A stretch of DNA of 64,000 nt, from contig NZ_CP090974.1 of NCBI RefSeq assembly GCF_021513195.1, positions 570,001-634,000 of the forward strand. The letters run 5' to 3'. Positions 55,774 through 64,000 of the stretch are shown here, in pieces. How positions within the stretch are numbered: position 1 is the first letter of the stretch; every line of letters starts with the position of its first letter. The notes under the pieces are model-generated. The model was not told the origin of the DNA. It saw nothing but the letters and a program-made list of their open reading frames with translations, and did no database searches. The stretch comes from Shewanella sp. OMA3-2 (GTDB lineage: Bacteria; Pseudomonadota; Gammaproteobacteria; Enterobacterales; Shewanellaceae). Made by a program: the position numbers and the translations under genes.

Positions 55774-57783
55774 ATGAGTGACGTATTATTAGAAGTCTCA
55801 GGTCTTAGTCGTCGTTTTCCTGCTGGTGATGAGGAATTAACGGTATTGAACAACGTCAATCTGACTATTCGTCGCGGCGAAATGATTGCGATTATGGGGG
55901 CATCCGGTTCGGGTAAATCAACCCTAATGAATATTTTAGGTTGCTTAGATACACCCAGTGAAGGGGCGTATCTGGTCAATGGTCAAGATACCTCCACAAT
56001 GAATCCAGACCAACTAGCAGAGTTACGACGTGACTATTTTGGTTTCATATTTCAGCGTTATCACTTGTTGGATGATCTAACCGCTATCGGAAACGTTGAA
56101 ATTCCGGCGCTCTACTCGGCAGAAAATAAATTATCGCGTCAGGCACGCGCAGAGAAGTTGTTAAACAGATTGGGATTAGCCGATCGTATGAGTCACAAGC
56201 CTAGCCAATTAAGTGGTGGACAGCAACAACGGGTCAGTGTCGCTCGCGCTTTAATTAATGGTGGTACGGTGATCCTTGCCGATGAACCGACCGGTGCACT
56301 TGATAGTCATAGCGGTAAAGAAATGATGCAGCTACTTCGAGAGTTGCATCAGCAAGGGCACACTATTGTACTGGTCACTCATGACCCTAAAATTGCCGCA
56401 TCAGCAGAGCGTGTTATTGAAATATCTGATGGTGAAATCGTTAGTGATATCACTAACGATAACGCCTCAAATAAACATTCAGTAATAGCTAATTCGGAAA
56501 TAGCTAATTCGGAAATAGATACTTCATCGACAAGTGTTGCAGAACAAAAAAAAGCGAATACATTCACATCAAGGCCATTTTCCGCACAGTGGTTCAGCTT
56601 TGTTGAAGCGTTCAAAATGTCACTATCGGCGATGGGCAGTCACCGCCTAAGAACGTTTTTAACGATGCTGGGGATCATCATCGGTATTGCCTCGGTGGTA
56701 TCCGTAGTGGCGATTGGTAATGGTTCTCAGGCACAAGTGTTGTCACAAATGGCTTCGATGGGGACCAATACCATTGAAATTAAACCCGGATCTGGTTTAG
56801 GTGATAGACGTGCGGGACGAATAAGAACGCTAACCGCAAGTGATGTAAATGCCTTAACGAATCTATCATTTGTTGATAGTGTGACGCCAACCGTACGTGC
56901 TAATGTCACTGTACGCTATGCTAGTGAGGTCGTCACCGCAGAGGTGCTAGGCGTTGGTCCTGACCATTTTCGCGTGCAAGGTTTAGAGTTAGCACAAGGG
57001 CAATTGTTTGATGATAAAAGTGTCGCTTCATTGGATCAAGTCGCAGTCATTGACAATAACACCTTAAACGATCTCTTTCCTGATGGTGATGCACTTGGGC
57101 AGGTGATCTTTTTGGGCCAGTTGCCAGTGCGCATTATCGGAGTCACTGCAGCAAGTAAAATGGCAGCTGGTAATAGCGATGCTCTGAATGTATGGCTGCC
57201 TTATAGTACGGTAAACTCTCGTATCTTCAGCCAAAATTACGTCAATGATATTACAGTTAGGGTGAGTGATGACGTATCGAGTGTCGCCGCAGAGCAAGCG
57301 ATCATTAACTTAATAAAAATGCGTCATGGCGTAGAAGACTTCTTTACTGTTAATACGGATACGGTAAGGGAAAACATTGAACAAACCTCATCAACGATGA
57401 CGTTACTTATCTCGGCCATTGCCTTTATTTCATTGGTGGTTGGTGGTATCGGTGTGATGAATATCATGTTGGTGTCGGTCACCGAGCGCACACGAGAGAT
57501 TGGTATCCGAATGGCCGTAGGGGCAAGACAAGCGGATATTATGAGACAGTTTTTAATCGAGGCGGTTCTGGTGTGTCTATGTGGCGGTGCTTTGGGTATT
57601 GGCTTAGCTTACCTTGTGGGCTTGGTTATCTCATCAATGAGCAGTGGATTGAGTCTGATTTATTCGACCAACTCAATTATTGCCGCCTTTATGTGCTCAA
57701 CACTGATTGGGGTTCTGTTTGGTTTCTTACCGGCCAGAAATGCAGCAAGATTAAACCCTGTAGATGCGCTATCTAAAGGATAA
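55774..57783 (+). CDS. macB: MacB-like ABC exporter, ATPase-permease fusion
   Basis: 669 residues. The N-terminal ABC domain has Walker A Gly-Ala-Ser-Gly-Ser-Gly-Lys-Ser-Thr, signature Leu-Ser-Gly-Gly-Gln-Gln-Gln-Arg and Walker B Ile-Leu-Ala-Asp-Glu-Pro-Thr. A linker of about 45 residues leads to a four-segment membrane domain with a large periplasmic loop (MacB/FtsX fold). Family members export macrolides, peptides or toxins; the substrate here is unknown. The linker DNA has a small direct repeat (Ile-Ala-Asn-Ser-Glu twice). GGGAG in the macA end is its ribosome-binding site. Confidence 0.93.
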   Translation: MSDVLLEVSGLSRRFPAGDEELTVLNNVNLTIRRGEMIAIMGASGSGKSTLMNILGCLDTPSEGAYLVNGQDTSTMNPDQLAELRRDYFGFIFQRYHLLDDLTAIGNVEIPALYSAENKLSRQARAEKLLNRLGLADRMSHKPSQLSGGQQQRVSVARALINGGTVILADEPTGALDSHSGKEMMQLLRELHQQGHTIVLVTHDPKIAASAERVIEISDGEIVSDITNDNASNKHSVIANSEIANSEIDTSSTSVAEQKKANTFTSRPFSAQWFSFVEAFKMSLSAMGSHRLRTFLTMLGIIIGIASVVSVVAIGNGSQAQVLSQMASMGTNTIEIKPGSGLGDRRAGRIRTLTASDVNALTNLSFVDSVTPTVRANVTVRYASEVVTAEVLGVGPDHFRVQGLELAQGQLFDDKSVASLDQVAVIDNNTLNDLFPDGDALGQVIFLGQLPVRIIGVTAASKMAAGNSDALNVWLPYSTVNSRIFSQNYVNDITVRVSDDVSSVAAEQAIINLIKMRHGVEDFFTVNTDTVRENIEQTSSTMTLLISAIAFISLVVGGIGVMNIMLVSVTERTREIGIRMAVGARQADIMRQFLIEAVLVCLCGGALGIGLAYLVGLVISSMSSGLSLIYSTNSIIAAFMCSTLIGVLFGFLPARNAARLNPVDALSKG

Positions 57784-57794
57784 GGAAACAGACG

Positions 57795-59221
57795 TTGAAA
57801 GTGAATTTCAAGCTGAAGATCATTCATAAGTTCTTTCTAGCGTTTTGTATTACAAGCTTTTTGGCTGTGTGCATTATGCTCGCTCTGATCATGCAAAACC
57901 TGTCAACAGGTTTTCATGATTTCATTAAAGATGCGGAATCGAGCTATGTCGAACAAGTCAGCCAGAAATTAGGCGAGTTTTATCAAGAAAATGGGTCGTG
58001 GCAATCGTTAAAAGACGATGAAAGCAATTGGCGACGCCTCGTTGGCACGAGAAGATCGGGTGATGATCATACGTCGCTATCTGTACCTACAGATACAACA
58101 GGTATAAGCCAGTTATTGCAAACACAGCGAAGGCTCAGTTTGTATGATGTGAATAAAACGGTCGTGGTTGGCCGTTCTCAAATTGATGAAAGCCTGTTAA
58201 CTCAAACCATAGAGTACGAGGGTAGCGTGATTGGTTGGTTAAGTTATGTGCCATCACAACTGGCCGAACAAAGCCCTGCGAATATATTTTTGGCTGAGCA
58301 ATATCAAAGTTATGTCTCTATTACGCTCGCCGTCATTGTCCTTGCGTTTGTCACTGCCTGGTTTTTCTCACGTCACTTGGTTGCGCCCATATTTAGGGTC
58401 AATCAAGGTACGACTCAATTAATTCAGGGTAACCTTGCTACAAGAGTGGTTAGTAATAGCAACGATGAGTTAGGTGTCCTAACGGACAATATAAATATTC
58501 TGGCTCAGACGTTGGAGAAGAACAAAACGGAACGTTCTAAATGGATGTCAGATGTTGCACACGAACTGAAAACCCCCTAACGGTTGTTCGAGGGCAACTC
58601 AATGCGATTCAAGACGGAATTTTTAAAGCAGATGAAAAGCGTTTACAGGTGATGATTGACCAAATAGATGGAATGAGTCATTTGGTGGGTGACATTTATC
58701 AATTGTCTATTACCGACATTGGTGGATTGTCATACAAAAAAACATTATTTAATCTCGTTGAACTCCTCAAAGATATCTTACTTGGCTTTAAGGTGAAAAC
58801 CGATGAGTTTGGGTTGGCATTACATTGTGAAGCGTTGTATTTGAAAGAGAATGCTGAGTGCTTCGTCATCGCAGATAGAGATCGTTTGACGCAGTTGTTT
58901 ATCAATATAATGGAAAATAGTTGCCGTTATACCGACGCACGGGGAGGTATTACTTTATCATTTCGCAAAGATAAAAATAATGTTGAGGTGATTATCGAAG
59001 ATACATCGCCATCGATACCAGAAGGCGCTTTCACTCAAGTATTTGAACGCTTTTATCGAGTAGAACAATCTCGCAGCCGAGAGCATGGCGGCTCCGGTAT
59101 TGGTTTGGCATTGTGTCAGCAAATTATCGAGGCACATCAAGGCACTATTTGCGCTAAAAAGTCAGATATGGGCGGTGTTAAAATGATGATAACCCTACCG
59201 ATCCATCGCCATACTAGCTAA
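57795..59221 (+). CDS. Sensor histidine kinase, BaeS-like (frameshifted, reconstructed)
   Basis: Starts at a TTG with AAGGAA seven bases upstream. The order is: membrane segment about 12-32, periplasmic domain, second segment about 173-193, HAMP, then HisKA with Val-Ala-His-Glu-Leu-Lys-Thr-Pro. Right after this the frame hits TAA because the C run at 58574-58578 is one base short. A sixth C restores Leu-Thr-Val-Val-Arg-Gly and the HATPase domain to 59221, for 475 residues. It should phosphorylate the OmpR-type regulator encoded next and control macAB. Confidence 0.9.
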
Positions 59222-59250
59222 CAATAAGACTTCGATAGAGGAAGAAGAGA

Positions 59251-59955
59251 ATGAAGACGCATATTTTGATTGTGGAAGACGAAGAATACATTGCCGAAGT
59301 CTTGATTGCGTATTGCCAAAATAGCGGTTTTGAAGTGACCCATCTTGCGTCGGGTGCAGAAGTCGTGGCGACGGTGAAGTCGCAGACGTTTGACTTAATG
59401 CTGCTTGATTTAATGTTGCCAGATATGGACGGTATCGAGATATGCAAACAGGTACGCCAGTTCTCTCAGTTGCCCATTATTATGGTGACCGCAAAAAGTG
59501 AAGAGATCGACCGATTGATTGGTTTAGAGCTCGGAGCCGATGATTATATTTGCAAGCCGTTTAGCCCTAGAGAGGTGATTGCGAGGGTCAAAACGGTACT
59601 GCGCCGAACTTTGGCGATTCAACCGAATCCTGCCATACATAGCCCTGAGTTAGTTTTAGGACAATTTGTATTGAAGCCTGACGAGTATGAGGCTCGATTT
59701 AGCGGCTGCTTTCTCGACTTAACGCCCAAAGAGTTTATGTTACTTCGTCTATTGGTTGAGCATCCAGGGCGAGTGTATAGTCGTGATGATATTCTCAATG
59801 CGCTTTACAGTGATCTTGCGGATGTATCAGACAGAAATATTGATACCCACATTAAGAATATCCGCAAAAAAATACATGCCGTTGCACCAACAGCTAACCC
59901 TATCCGTTCGGTTTATGGGGTGGGCTACAAATTGTTGCATGAAACACTTAAATAA
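59251..59955 (+). CDS. OmpR-family response regulator, BaeR-like
   Basis: 234 residues, start with GAGGAAGAAGAG upstream. A receiver domain with Glu-Asp-Glu acidic pair, phosphoacceptor Asp in Leu-Leu-Asp-Leu-Met-Leu-Pro (about 53) and Lys in Cys-Lys-Pro-Phe, then a winged-helix DNA-binding domain ending Tyr-Gly-Val-Gly-Tyr-Lys. It is the last gene of macAB-kinase-regulator and probably activates that operon, as BaeR does for efflux genes in E. coli. Confidence 0.92.
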   Translation: MKTHILIVEDEEYIAEVLIAYCQNSGFEVTHLASGAEVVATVKSQTFDLMLLDLMLPDMDGIEICKQVRQFSQLPIIMVTAKSEEIDRLIGLELGADDYICKPFSPREVIARVKTVLRRTLAIQPNPAIHSPELVLGQFVLKPDEYEARFSGCFLDLTPKEFMLLRLLVEHPGRVYSRDDILNALYSDLADVSDRNIDTHIKNIRKKIHAVAPTANPIRSVYGVGYKLLHETLK

Positions 59956-60573
59956 TTTGTGTATAGCCAGTTAGCGAGATGACGATTGGGTGTACAGTGG
60001 ATGATCAAAACTGGCCACTCGAGCAGAAGTTTTGCCATACCCTTGATAATTCGCCAGAAGCTAAATTAGCAAATTCACTGACACAAAAATGTCCAGAAAT
60101 GAGCTAATTTTTTTATGTTTATCGTTTTCCACAGCCATCAATAAAGCTAAATCGAAGAAACAAAAATTCGGGTGCAGATGAGCCAGCGAGTATCCAAAAC
60201 AGGGATGTTTTGGTTAAGCCCACATGGACGTGCTTGCAGCGTCTCGCGGGATCATTTGCACTTGAAGTCACCTTCCTACCAAATTTTGTCCAAAAGATAA
60301 CTTCTCATCCACGGTTACATTTCCTCGCTTATCTTGAAGGCAGGCATTTTCGCTACGCTCAAGTAAGACGCTGACGACTAAGTCTGCGGTATTTTTTGGT
60401 TTTTAGGTTTGTGCTTGGTTGAAAGTTAATATCTAAACTTGTATTGGCAATTAGCGGCCAATCGTTATTTTCTGATTAACGGTGTTAATCCTTATGCCGC
60501 CATTCATTCAAGATGCTTAGTAAGAGGAACAGTGATATTGTGATGCTTTGTACTTGGCGACATCTTATTCATT
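59956..60573. other. Intergenic region with a second repeat-like element
   Basis: 618 bp with no gene. It contains CCAAAACA-GGGA-TGTTTTGG (60194-60213), then a GC-rich stretch with CATGGACGTGCTTGCAGCG (about 60222-60240). This has the look of a dispersed Shewanella intergenic repeat; only one copy is in the window. Confidence 0.5.
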
Positions 60574-61086
60574 ATGATTAAATATTTTATGGACTATCTG
60601 CGCATTATTTTATTTGTGTGTGGGGTGTTAATCGGTATTCAGGTGCCGGGTTTTGTTGATCAATACGGTCAACGGCTCGAGGCGCATCAATTGGAAGCGA
60701 AACTGAGCTTAGCTGAGTTTCAGCGCGATGCAGATCGTTTTTTTGCAGGAGATATTAGCCGGTTAATTAGACATTATCGGCAAAATAATGATCCGATAGT
60801 GAATGCCGGCGGTGAAAGTATTGAATCTATTTATCAACGTTATGTGTTGCTTACCGATGCGCTTACTCAGTTCCGTCAACACAGTTACAGCCCTTATCAG
60901 CAAATTATTCTGGCACCGCAACAGGACATTCAAGTTGAGGTATGGAAAAATTATTCCCATGTCATCTTGTTAAAGCCAGAGGCTATTGCCATTGGGATGT
61001 TGCTGGGGCTGTTGTTTGCCGTGTTGTGTGAATCGATATTATCGATATTATATTTGGGTTGCCGTAAGGTATTTGTGTCAAATTAG
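60574..61086 (+). CDS. DUF2937 family membrane protein
   Basis: 170 residues with an N-terminal membrane segment (about 8-25), a helical central region, and a C-terminal membrane segment (about 137-160). It has the DUF2937 start pattern Asp-Tyr-Leu-Arg then Pro-Gly-Phe-Val-Asp-Gln-Tyr-Gly. Starts at 60574 or 60589 are both possible and neither has a good ribosome-binding site. The function of the family is unknown. It stands alone after the macAB unit. Confidence 0.75.
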   Translation: MIKYFMDYLRIILFVCGVLIGIQVPGFVDQYGQRLEAHQLEAKLSLAEFQRDADRFFAGDISRLIRHYRQNNDPIVNAGGESIESIYQRYVLLTDALTQFRQHSYSPYQQIILAPQQDIQVEVWKNYSHVILLKPEAIAIGMLLGLLFAVLCESILSILYLGCRKVFVSN

Positions 61087-61175
61087 TACATCTGAACAGG
61101 TTATGTATTGCTTAGCCTGTTCGTTAATGTCAAACAATGGGTAAGCATGTGGAATTTAGTCGATTGAGACTCAGG

Positions 61176-61787
61176 CTAATCGGCACACTTAATTAATTGG
61201 GTGATTATTACGGGAGTCGCGTGTTTAAAATGCCATTGAGTGATGATGTTATTTGAAACAGTTAATAAATCATATTGAGCTATTGAATGTGTTTTAGCTG
61301 TTTCATCTAAATATTCAGCATTGGCTAAAAATAGCACCATAAGCTCATCATGACACTCAGTCTGAATATCAGGCAGATTGCCTGTGGTTAATAGATGTTG
61401 GGTGACAGTAGCCCGATACACCCCTCGACGTACCATGACATTAAAATCTAACACCTGTGAGTCCATTAGCTCACTATCAATAGACCATTCGCCTTTAAAT
61501 GCATAAGGCGCAGTGGTTTGAGTTAACTCTACTGCAGGGTGATTAGCGGTATTAGACGTGGAATTCTCTGTAAAGGTTAGCCTCAGCCCATTACCTTCAA
61601 GCACTGCTAAATAACGGTCAACGCCATTAAATATTGAAAAAGGTCCAGAAGTTTGCACCTTTGCCATGCTGATCCGTACATCAAAGTTATCTAGGTTAGC
61701 ACCAAGGGGAAATATATAGCGCTGAAAGGTACTGCCTAAGCCATTTTTCCAGGGAGTGGCTTGGCATTGGTCGAATTTGAATAACAT
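61176..61787 (-). CDS. HutD/Ves family protein
   Basis: 203 residues of the HutD/Ves family (double cupin-like fold). The N-terminal signature Trp-Lys-Asn-Gly-Leu-Gly-Ser-Thr is present, followed by Arg-Ile-Ser-Met-Ala and Gly-Pro-Phe-Ser. HutD is often linked to histidine use and Ves to cold-related functions, but no activity is established. No hut genes are nearby. The start lacks a good ribosome-binding site. Confidence 0.8.
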   Translation of the reverse strand: MLFKFDQCQATPWKNGLGSTFQRYIFPLGANLDNFDVRISMAKVQTSGPFSIFNGVDRYLAVLEGNGLRLTFTENSTSNTANHPAVELTQTTAPYAFKGEWSIDSELMDSQVLDFNVMVRRGVYRATVTQHLLTTGNLPDIQTECHDELMVLFLANAEYLDETAKTHSIAQYDLLTVSNNIITQWHFKHATPVIITQLIKCAD

Positions 61788-62100
61788 TTTTGTGCGCTTA
61801 TATGACTTTGATGATTTTTAAAAATAAGCGTAAAGCTTTGCGAGTACAAGTGGCTATTGAAATATAAGTATTCAGAGTTATGATCAACAGACCAATACAG
61901 GTGCTAGTGGTGCATGACAACCGTGGTCTTAACCCATATATAAAAAATGTGGCTAGACGTTTAGCCAAAGCCTAGTTTTAGCTATCGTTTTAATACATAA
62001 AAAAGAGGCTCACATAATGTGAGCCTCTTTTTTATTGAGATATTCATAGCTGGTTAACTCGTAAATGCTTTAACGGCTTTCACGGGCTAAAAGCTAATGA
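61788..62100. other. Intergenic region between HutD/Ves gene and proA
   Basis: About 310 bp. It holds the proA terminator (61999-62033) and a smaller GGCTA/TAGCC hairpin near 61950-61970. No gene is visible. Confidence 0.5.
61999..62033 (-). terminator. proBA terminator
   Basis: AAAAGAGGCTCACAT pairs with ATGTGAGCCTCTTTT, with T-rich exits on both strands, 68 bp after proA. Confidence 0.85.
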
Positions 62101-63348
62101 CTAGCCTCTAACGTGGCCGTTACCAGACACTAAAAACTTTTCGGCTGTTAAGGCTTCGAGTCCCATTGGACCATAAGCATGCAGCTTAGTGGTGGCAATA
62201 CCAATTTCGGCACCTAAGCCCAACTGGCTACCATCAGAGAAGCGCGATGAAGCATTAACCATAACAACAGATGCATCAACACTGCGCTGGAAACGTTGAG
62301 CACGCTCAGCATTCTCTGTGCAGATTACTTCGGTGTGATGGCTGCCATTTTGATGGATATGATCTAAGGCTTTATCCATACTATCAACCACTTTAATCGC
62401 GATTTCTAAATCAAGATATTCCTGACCAAAACCGTCATCAGCTAACAAGTTCGCTTGCTTAAAGAATGGTAGGCTGGTGGCGCAGGCATTAATAGTAACA
62501 TCATGTTCTGCTAAGCGCTTTGCCACTAACGGCATAAAGTCGTTAGCAATTTTCTGATGAACCACTAGACCTTCTAGTGCGTTACACACCCCAGTACGCT
62601 GGGTTTTTCCGTTTAGCAGAATATTGATCGCTTTGTCAAAATCTGCATCTTTATCAACATATAAATGGCAAACACCTTTGAAATGCTGAATAACCGGTAC
62701 TTTGCTATTATCTGTGACAAAGTTGATTAACCCTTCACCGCCACGAGGAATGATCACGTCAATCAGGCCGCGTTGATCCATTAAATCCATTAGCAGTTGT
62801 CTATCTGCATTCGGCACTACACTGATTAATGCTTCAGGTAAGCCGAACGAAGCTAAGGCTTTTTGTAAAATAGTGGCAATGGCTTTGCTTGAATGAATAG
62901 CTTCTTTGCCGCCGCGCAAAATAATAGCATTACCTGACTTGAAGCACAGGGCACCAGCATCTGCTGTCACGTTTGGTCTTGCTTCATAAATCATGCAAAC
63001 TACGCCTAAAGGCATGCGCATTTTACTGATTTTAAGTCCATTAGGTTGTTCACCTATATCGCGTATTGTGCCGACAGGGTCATCTAGCTTAACAATGTCT
63101 TCTATGCCTTTGGCCATTAATTCAATACGTTCTTCGTTTAGCAATAAACGGTCAAGCATTGCACTGGCAACATTATCTTGCTTGGCGCCATCCATATCTA
63201 ACTTATTTGCTTCAAGTATTGCGGATAAACCTTTACGTAGCTCTGCGGCCATGACTAATAAAACGTTATTTTTTGTTTCTGTATCTAAATTTGCTAACAC
63301 GCGTGCTGCTTGTGACGCCTGCTGTGACATAGTTGTCATTAAATTCAT
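62101..63348 (-). CDS. proA: Gamma-glutamyl phosphate reductase ProA
   Basis: 415 residues. The second enzyme of proline synthesis: it reduces gamma-glutamyl phosphate to glutamate semialdehyde with NADPH. An aldehyde-dehydrogenase-like fold, with the catalytic Cys in Lys-Thr-Gln-Arg-Thr-Gly-Val-Cys-Asn-Ala-Leu-Glu and conserved Ile-Leu-Arg-Gly-Gly-Lys-Glu. Its ATG overlaps the proB stop (ATGA), so the two are translated together, which suits channelling of the unstable intermediate. Confidence 0.97.
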   Translation of the reverse strand: MNLMTTMSQQASQAARVLANLDTETKNNVLLVMAAELRKGLSAILEANKLDMDGAKQDNVASAMLDRLLLNEERIELMAKGIEDIVKLDDPVGTIRDIGEQPNGLKISKMRMPLGVVCMIYEARPNVTADAGALCFKSGNAIILRGGKEAIHSSKAIATILQKALASFGLPEALISVVPNADRQLLMDLMDQRGLIDVIIPRGGEGLINFVTDNSKVPVIQHFKGVCHLYVDKDADFDKAINILLNGKTQRTGVCNALEGLVVHQKIANDFMPLVAKRLAEHDVTINACATSLPFFKQANLLADDGFGQEYLDLEIAIKVVDSMDKALDHIHQNGSHHTEVICTENAERAQRFQRSVDASVVMVNASSRFSDGSQLGLGAEIGIATTKLHAYGPMGLEALTAEKFLVSGNGHVRG

Positions 63349-64000
63349 GTGTTCTCCAAAACGGTTAAATGCTCTTTTGCGATAATAGAATTGTCTTCAG
63401 AAAAATAGCCGTCGGTTGTTTTTATATCGTCTTGCTCTTGGGCGATATAATTTAATAAACAACTACTGTAATTCGTCATGGCTTTAGCCACTCTAGTACC
63501 ATCGTCTGTGGTGACTAGAATCGTATCTCCCGCAGAAAACTGACCCCTTACTTCAATAATATTTTCGCGGGTCAACATATCTTCATTATCGCCAAATGCT
63601 GTTGTGGTGTCATTGATGATCACTTCGCCACGTTCGCGAACCGTGTGAGTCATCCAATGCACTGCCGGTGATAATGGCTCGTTGCTAGGTAAAAAGTGAG
63701 TGCCTGGGTTGTTACCTTCAAGTAACTGGTTAAAAGAGTTAACGTCAAAACCATTTATAATAAAGGTATCAATACCATGTGCGGTGGCTTTTTCTGCAGC
63801 TTCAATCTTAGTTTGCATACCACCTGTGCCAGTTGAGCTTACCGCTCCACCTGCCATGGCGTATATTTCTGGCGTAATCACATTCACTTGCTGTAATAAT
63901 TTTGCATCACTGTGGCTGTGTGGGTTTTTATCGTAAAGCCCATTCACGTCAGTACACATAATTAAAGTATCAGCATTGATAGCTGCAGCAGCCATTGCGG
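63345..64000 (-). CDS. proB: Glutamate 5-kinase ProB (partial)
   Basis: The C-terminal 218 residues of ProB; the N-terminus lies beyond the right edge. The kinase domain end has Thr-Asp-Val-Asn-Gly-Leu-Tyr-Asp and a Gly-Gly-Ala-Val-Ser-Ser-Thr-Gly-Thr-Gly-Gly-Met-Gln-Thr-Lys stretch. The last 80-90 residues form the PUA domain. It phosphorylates glutamate in the first step of proline synthesis and is normally feedback-inhibited by proline. Confidence 0.96.
   Translation of the reverse strand, partial: AMAAAAINADTLIMCTDVNGLYDKNPHSHSDAKLLQQVNVITPEIYAMAGGAVSSTGTGGMQTKIEAAEKATAHGIDTFIINGFDVNSFNQLLEGNNPGTHFLPSNEPLSPAVHWMTHTVRERGEVIINDTTTAFGDNEDMLTRENIIEVRGQFSAGDTILVTTDDGTRVAKAMTNYSSCLLNYIAQEQDDIKTTDGYFSEDNSIIAKEHLTVLENT

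Overview
The window looks like about 64 kb of chromosome from a marine gammaproteobacterium, most likely a Shewanella species of the AT-rich, cold-water kind. This is inferred from the protein families, gene order and intergenic repeats; no search was run. Gene content is mostly housekeeping plus a few accessory operons. No tRNA, rRNA, CRISPR array or intact insertion sequence was seen.

Layout. 1-4.0 kb: exopolysaccharide export genes (gfcABC/yjbEFG-like, minus strand), coaD and a Wzi-type outer-membrane protein. 4.1-5.9 kb: an IS4-family transposase remnant, mutM and an unknown membrane protein. 6-10.9 kb: a tungstate transport and molybdenum/tungsten cofactor operon (tupABC-mobA-mobB/moeA) behind a good sigma-54 promoter, with a divergent NtrC-type response regulator and histidine kinase. 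14.7-15.7 kb: a RyhB small RNA gene with a Fur box, then the queuosine-precursor transporter yhhQ with a possible preQ1 riboswitch. 15.9-21.5 kb: an RND efflux pump and TetR regulator with a repeated operator. 21.5-31 kb: glycosylase, thioesterase, FMN riboswitch-ribB, PilZ protein, prlC, gorA and a CYTH protein. 31-33.4 kb: an XRE regulator divergent from a free-standing malate synthase G-like domain. 33.3-38.4 kb: ccoG, a PAS/sigma-54 activator, yeiH and a DUF1971 protein, linked by shared inverted repeats and a sigma-54 promoter. 38.9-44.4 kb: an operon of cupredoxin, GGDEF-EAL, DUF3034 and truncated-hemoglobin lipoprotein, followed by an HD-GYP phosphodiesterase. 44.6-53.4 kb: menF, an AbgT transporter, a LemA-like protein, a lytic transglycosylase, an M28 peptidase, rlmJ and rsmJ. 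53.6-60.5 kb: a macAB/two-component unit flanked by intergenic repeats. 60.6-64 kb: DUF2937, HutD/Ves and proBA (proB runs off the end).

At least eight genes that should be single reading frames are broken by small indels, nearly all equivalent to one missing base and several in homopolymers (tupB, the RND pump gene, its adaptor, prlC, the XRE regulator twice, the PAS/sigma-54 activator, the macAB-linked kinase, probably the end of ccoG). Restoring the frame gives normal family lengths. I therefore read most as base-deletion errors in the assembly, and list each as one reconstructed gene with the break position.

The most interesting points are: the two sigma-54 circuits (tungstate uptake; ccoG/yeiH), the free-standing domain that matches the inserted alpha/beta domain of malate synthase G, the copper/c-di-GMP/globin operon, the RyhB locus, and the 272-bp tandem intergenic repeat.
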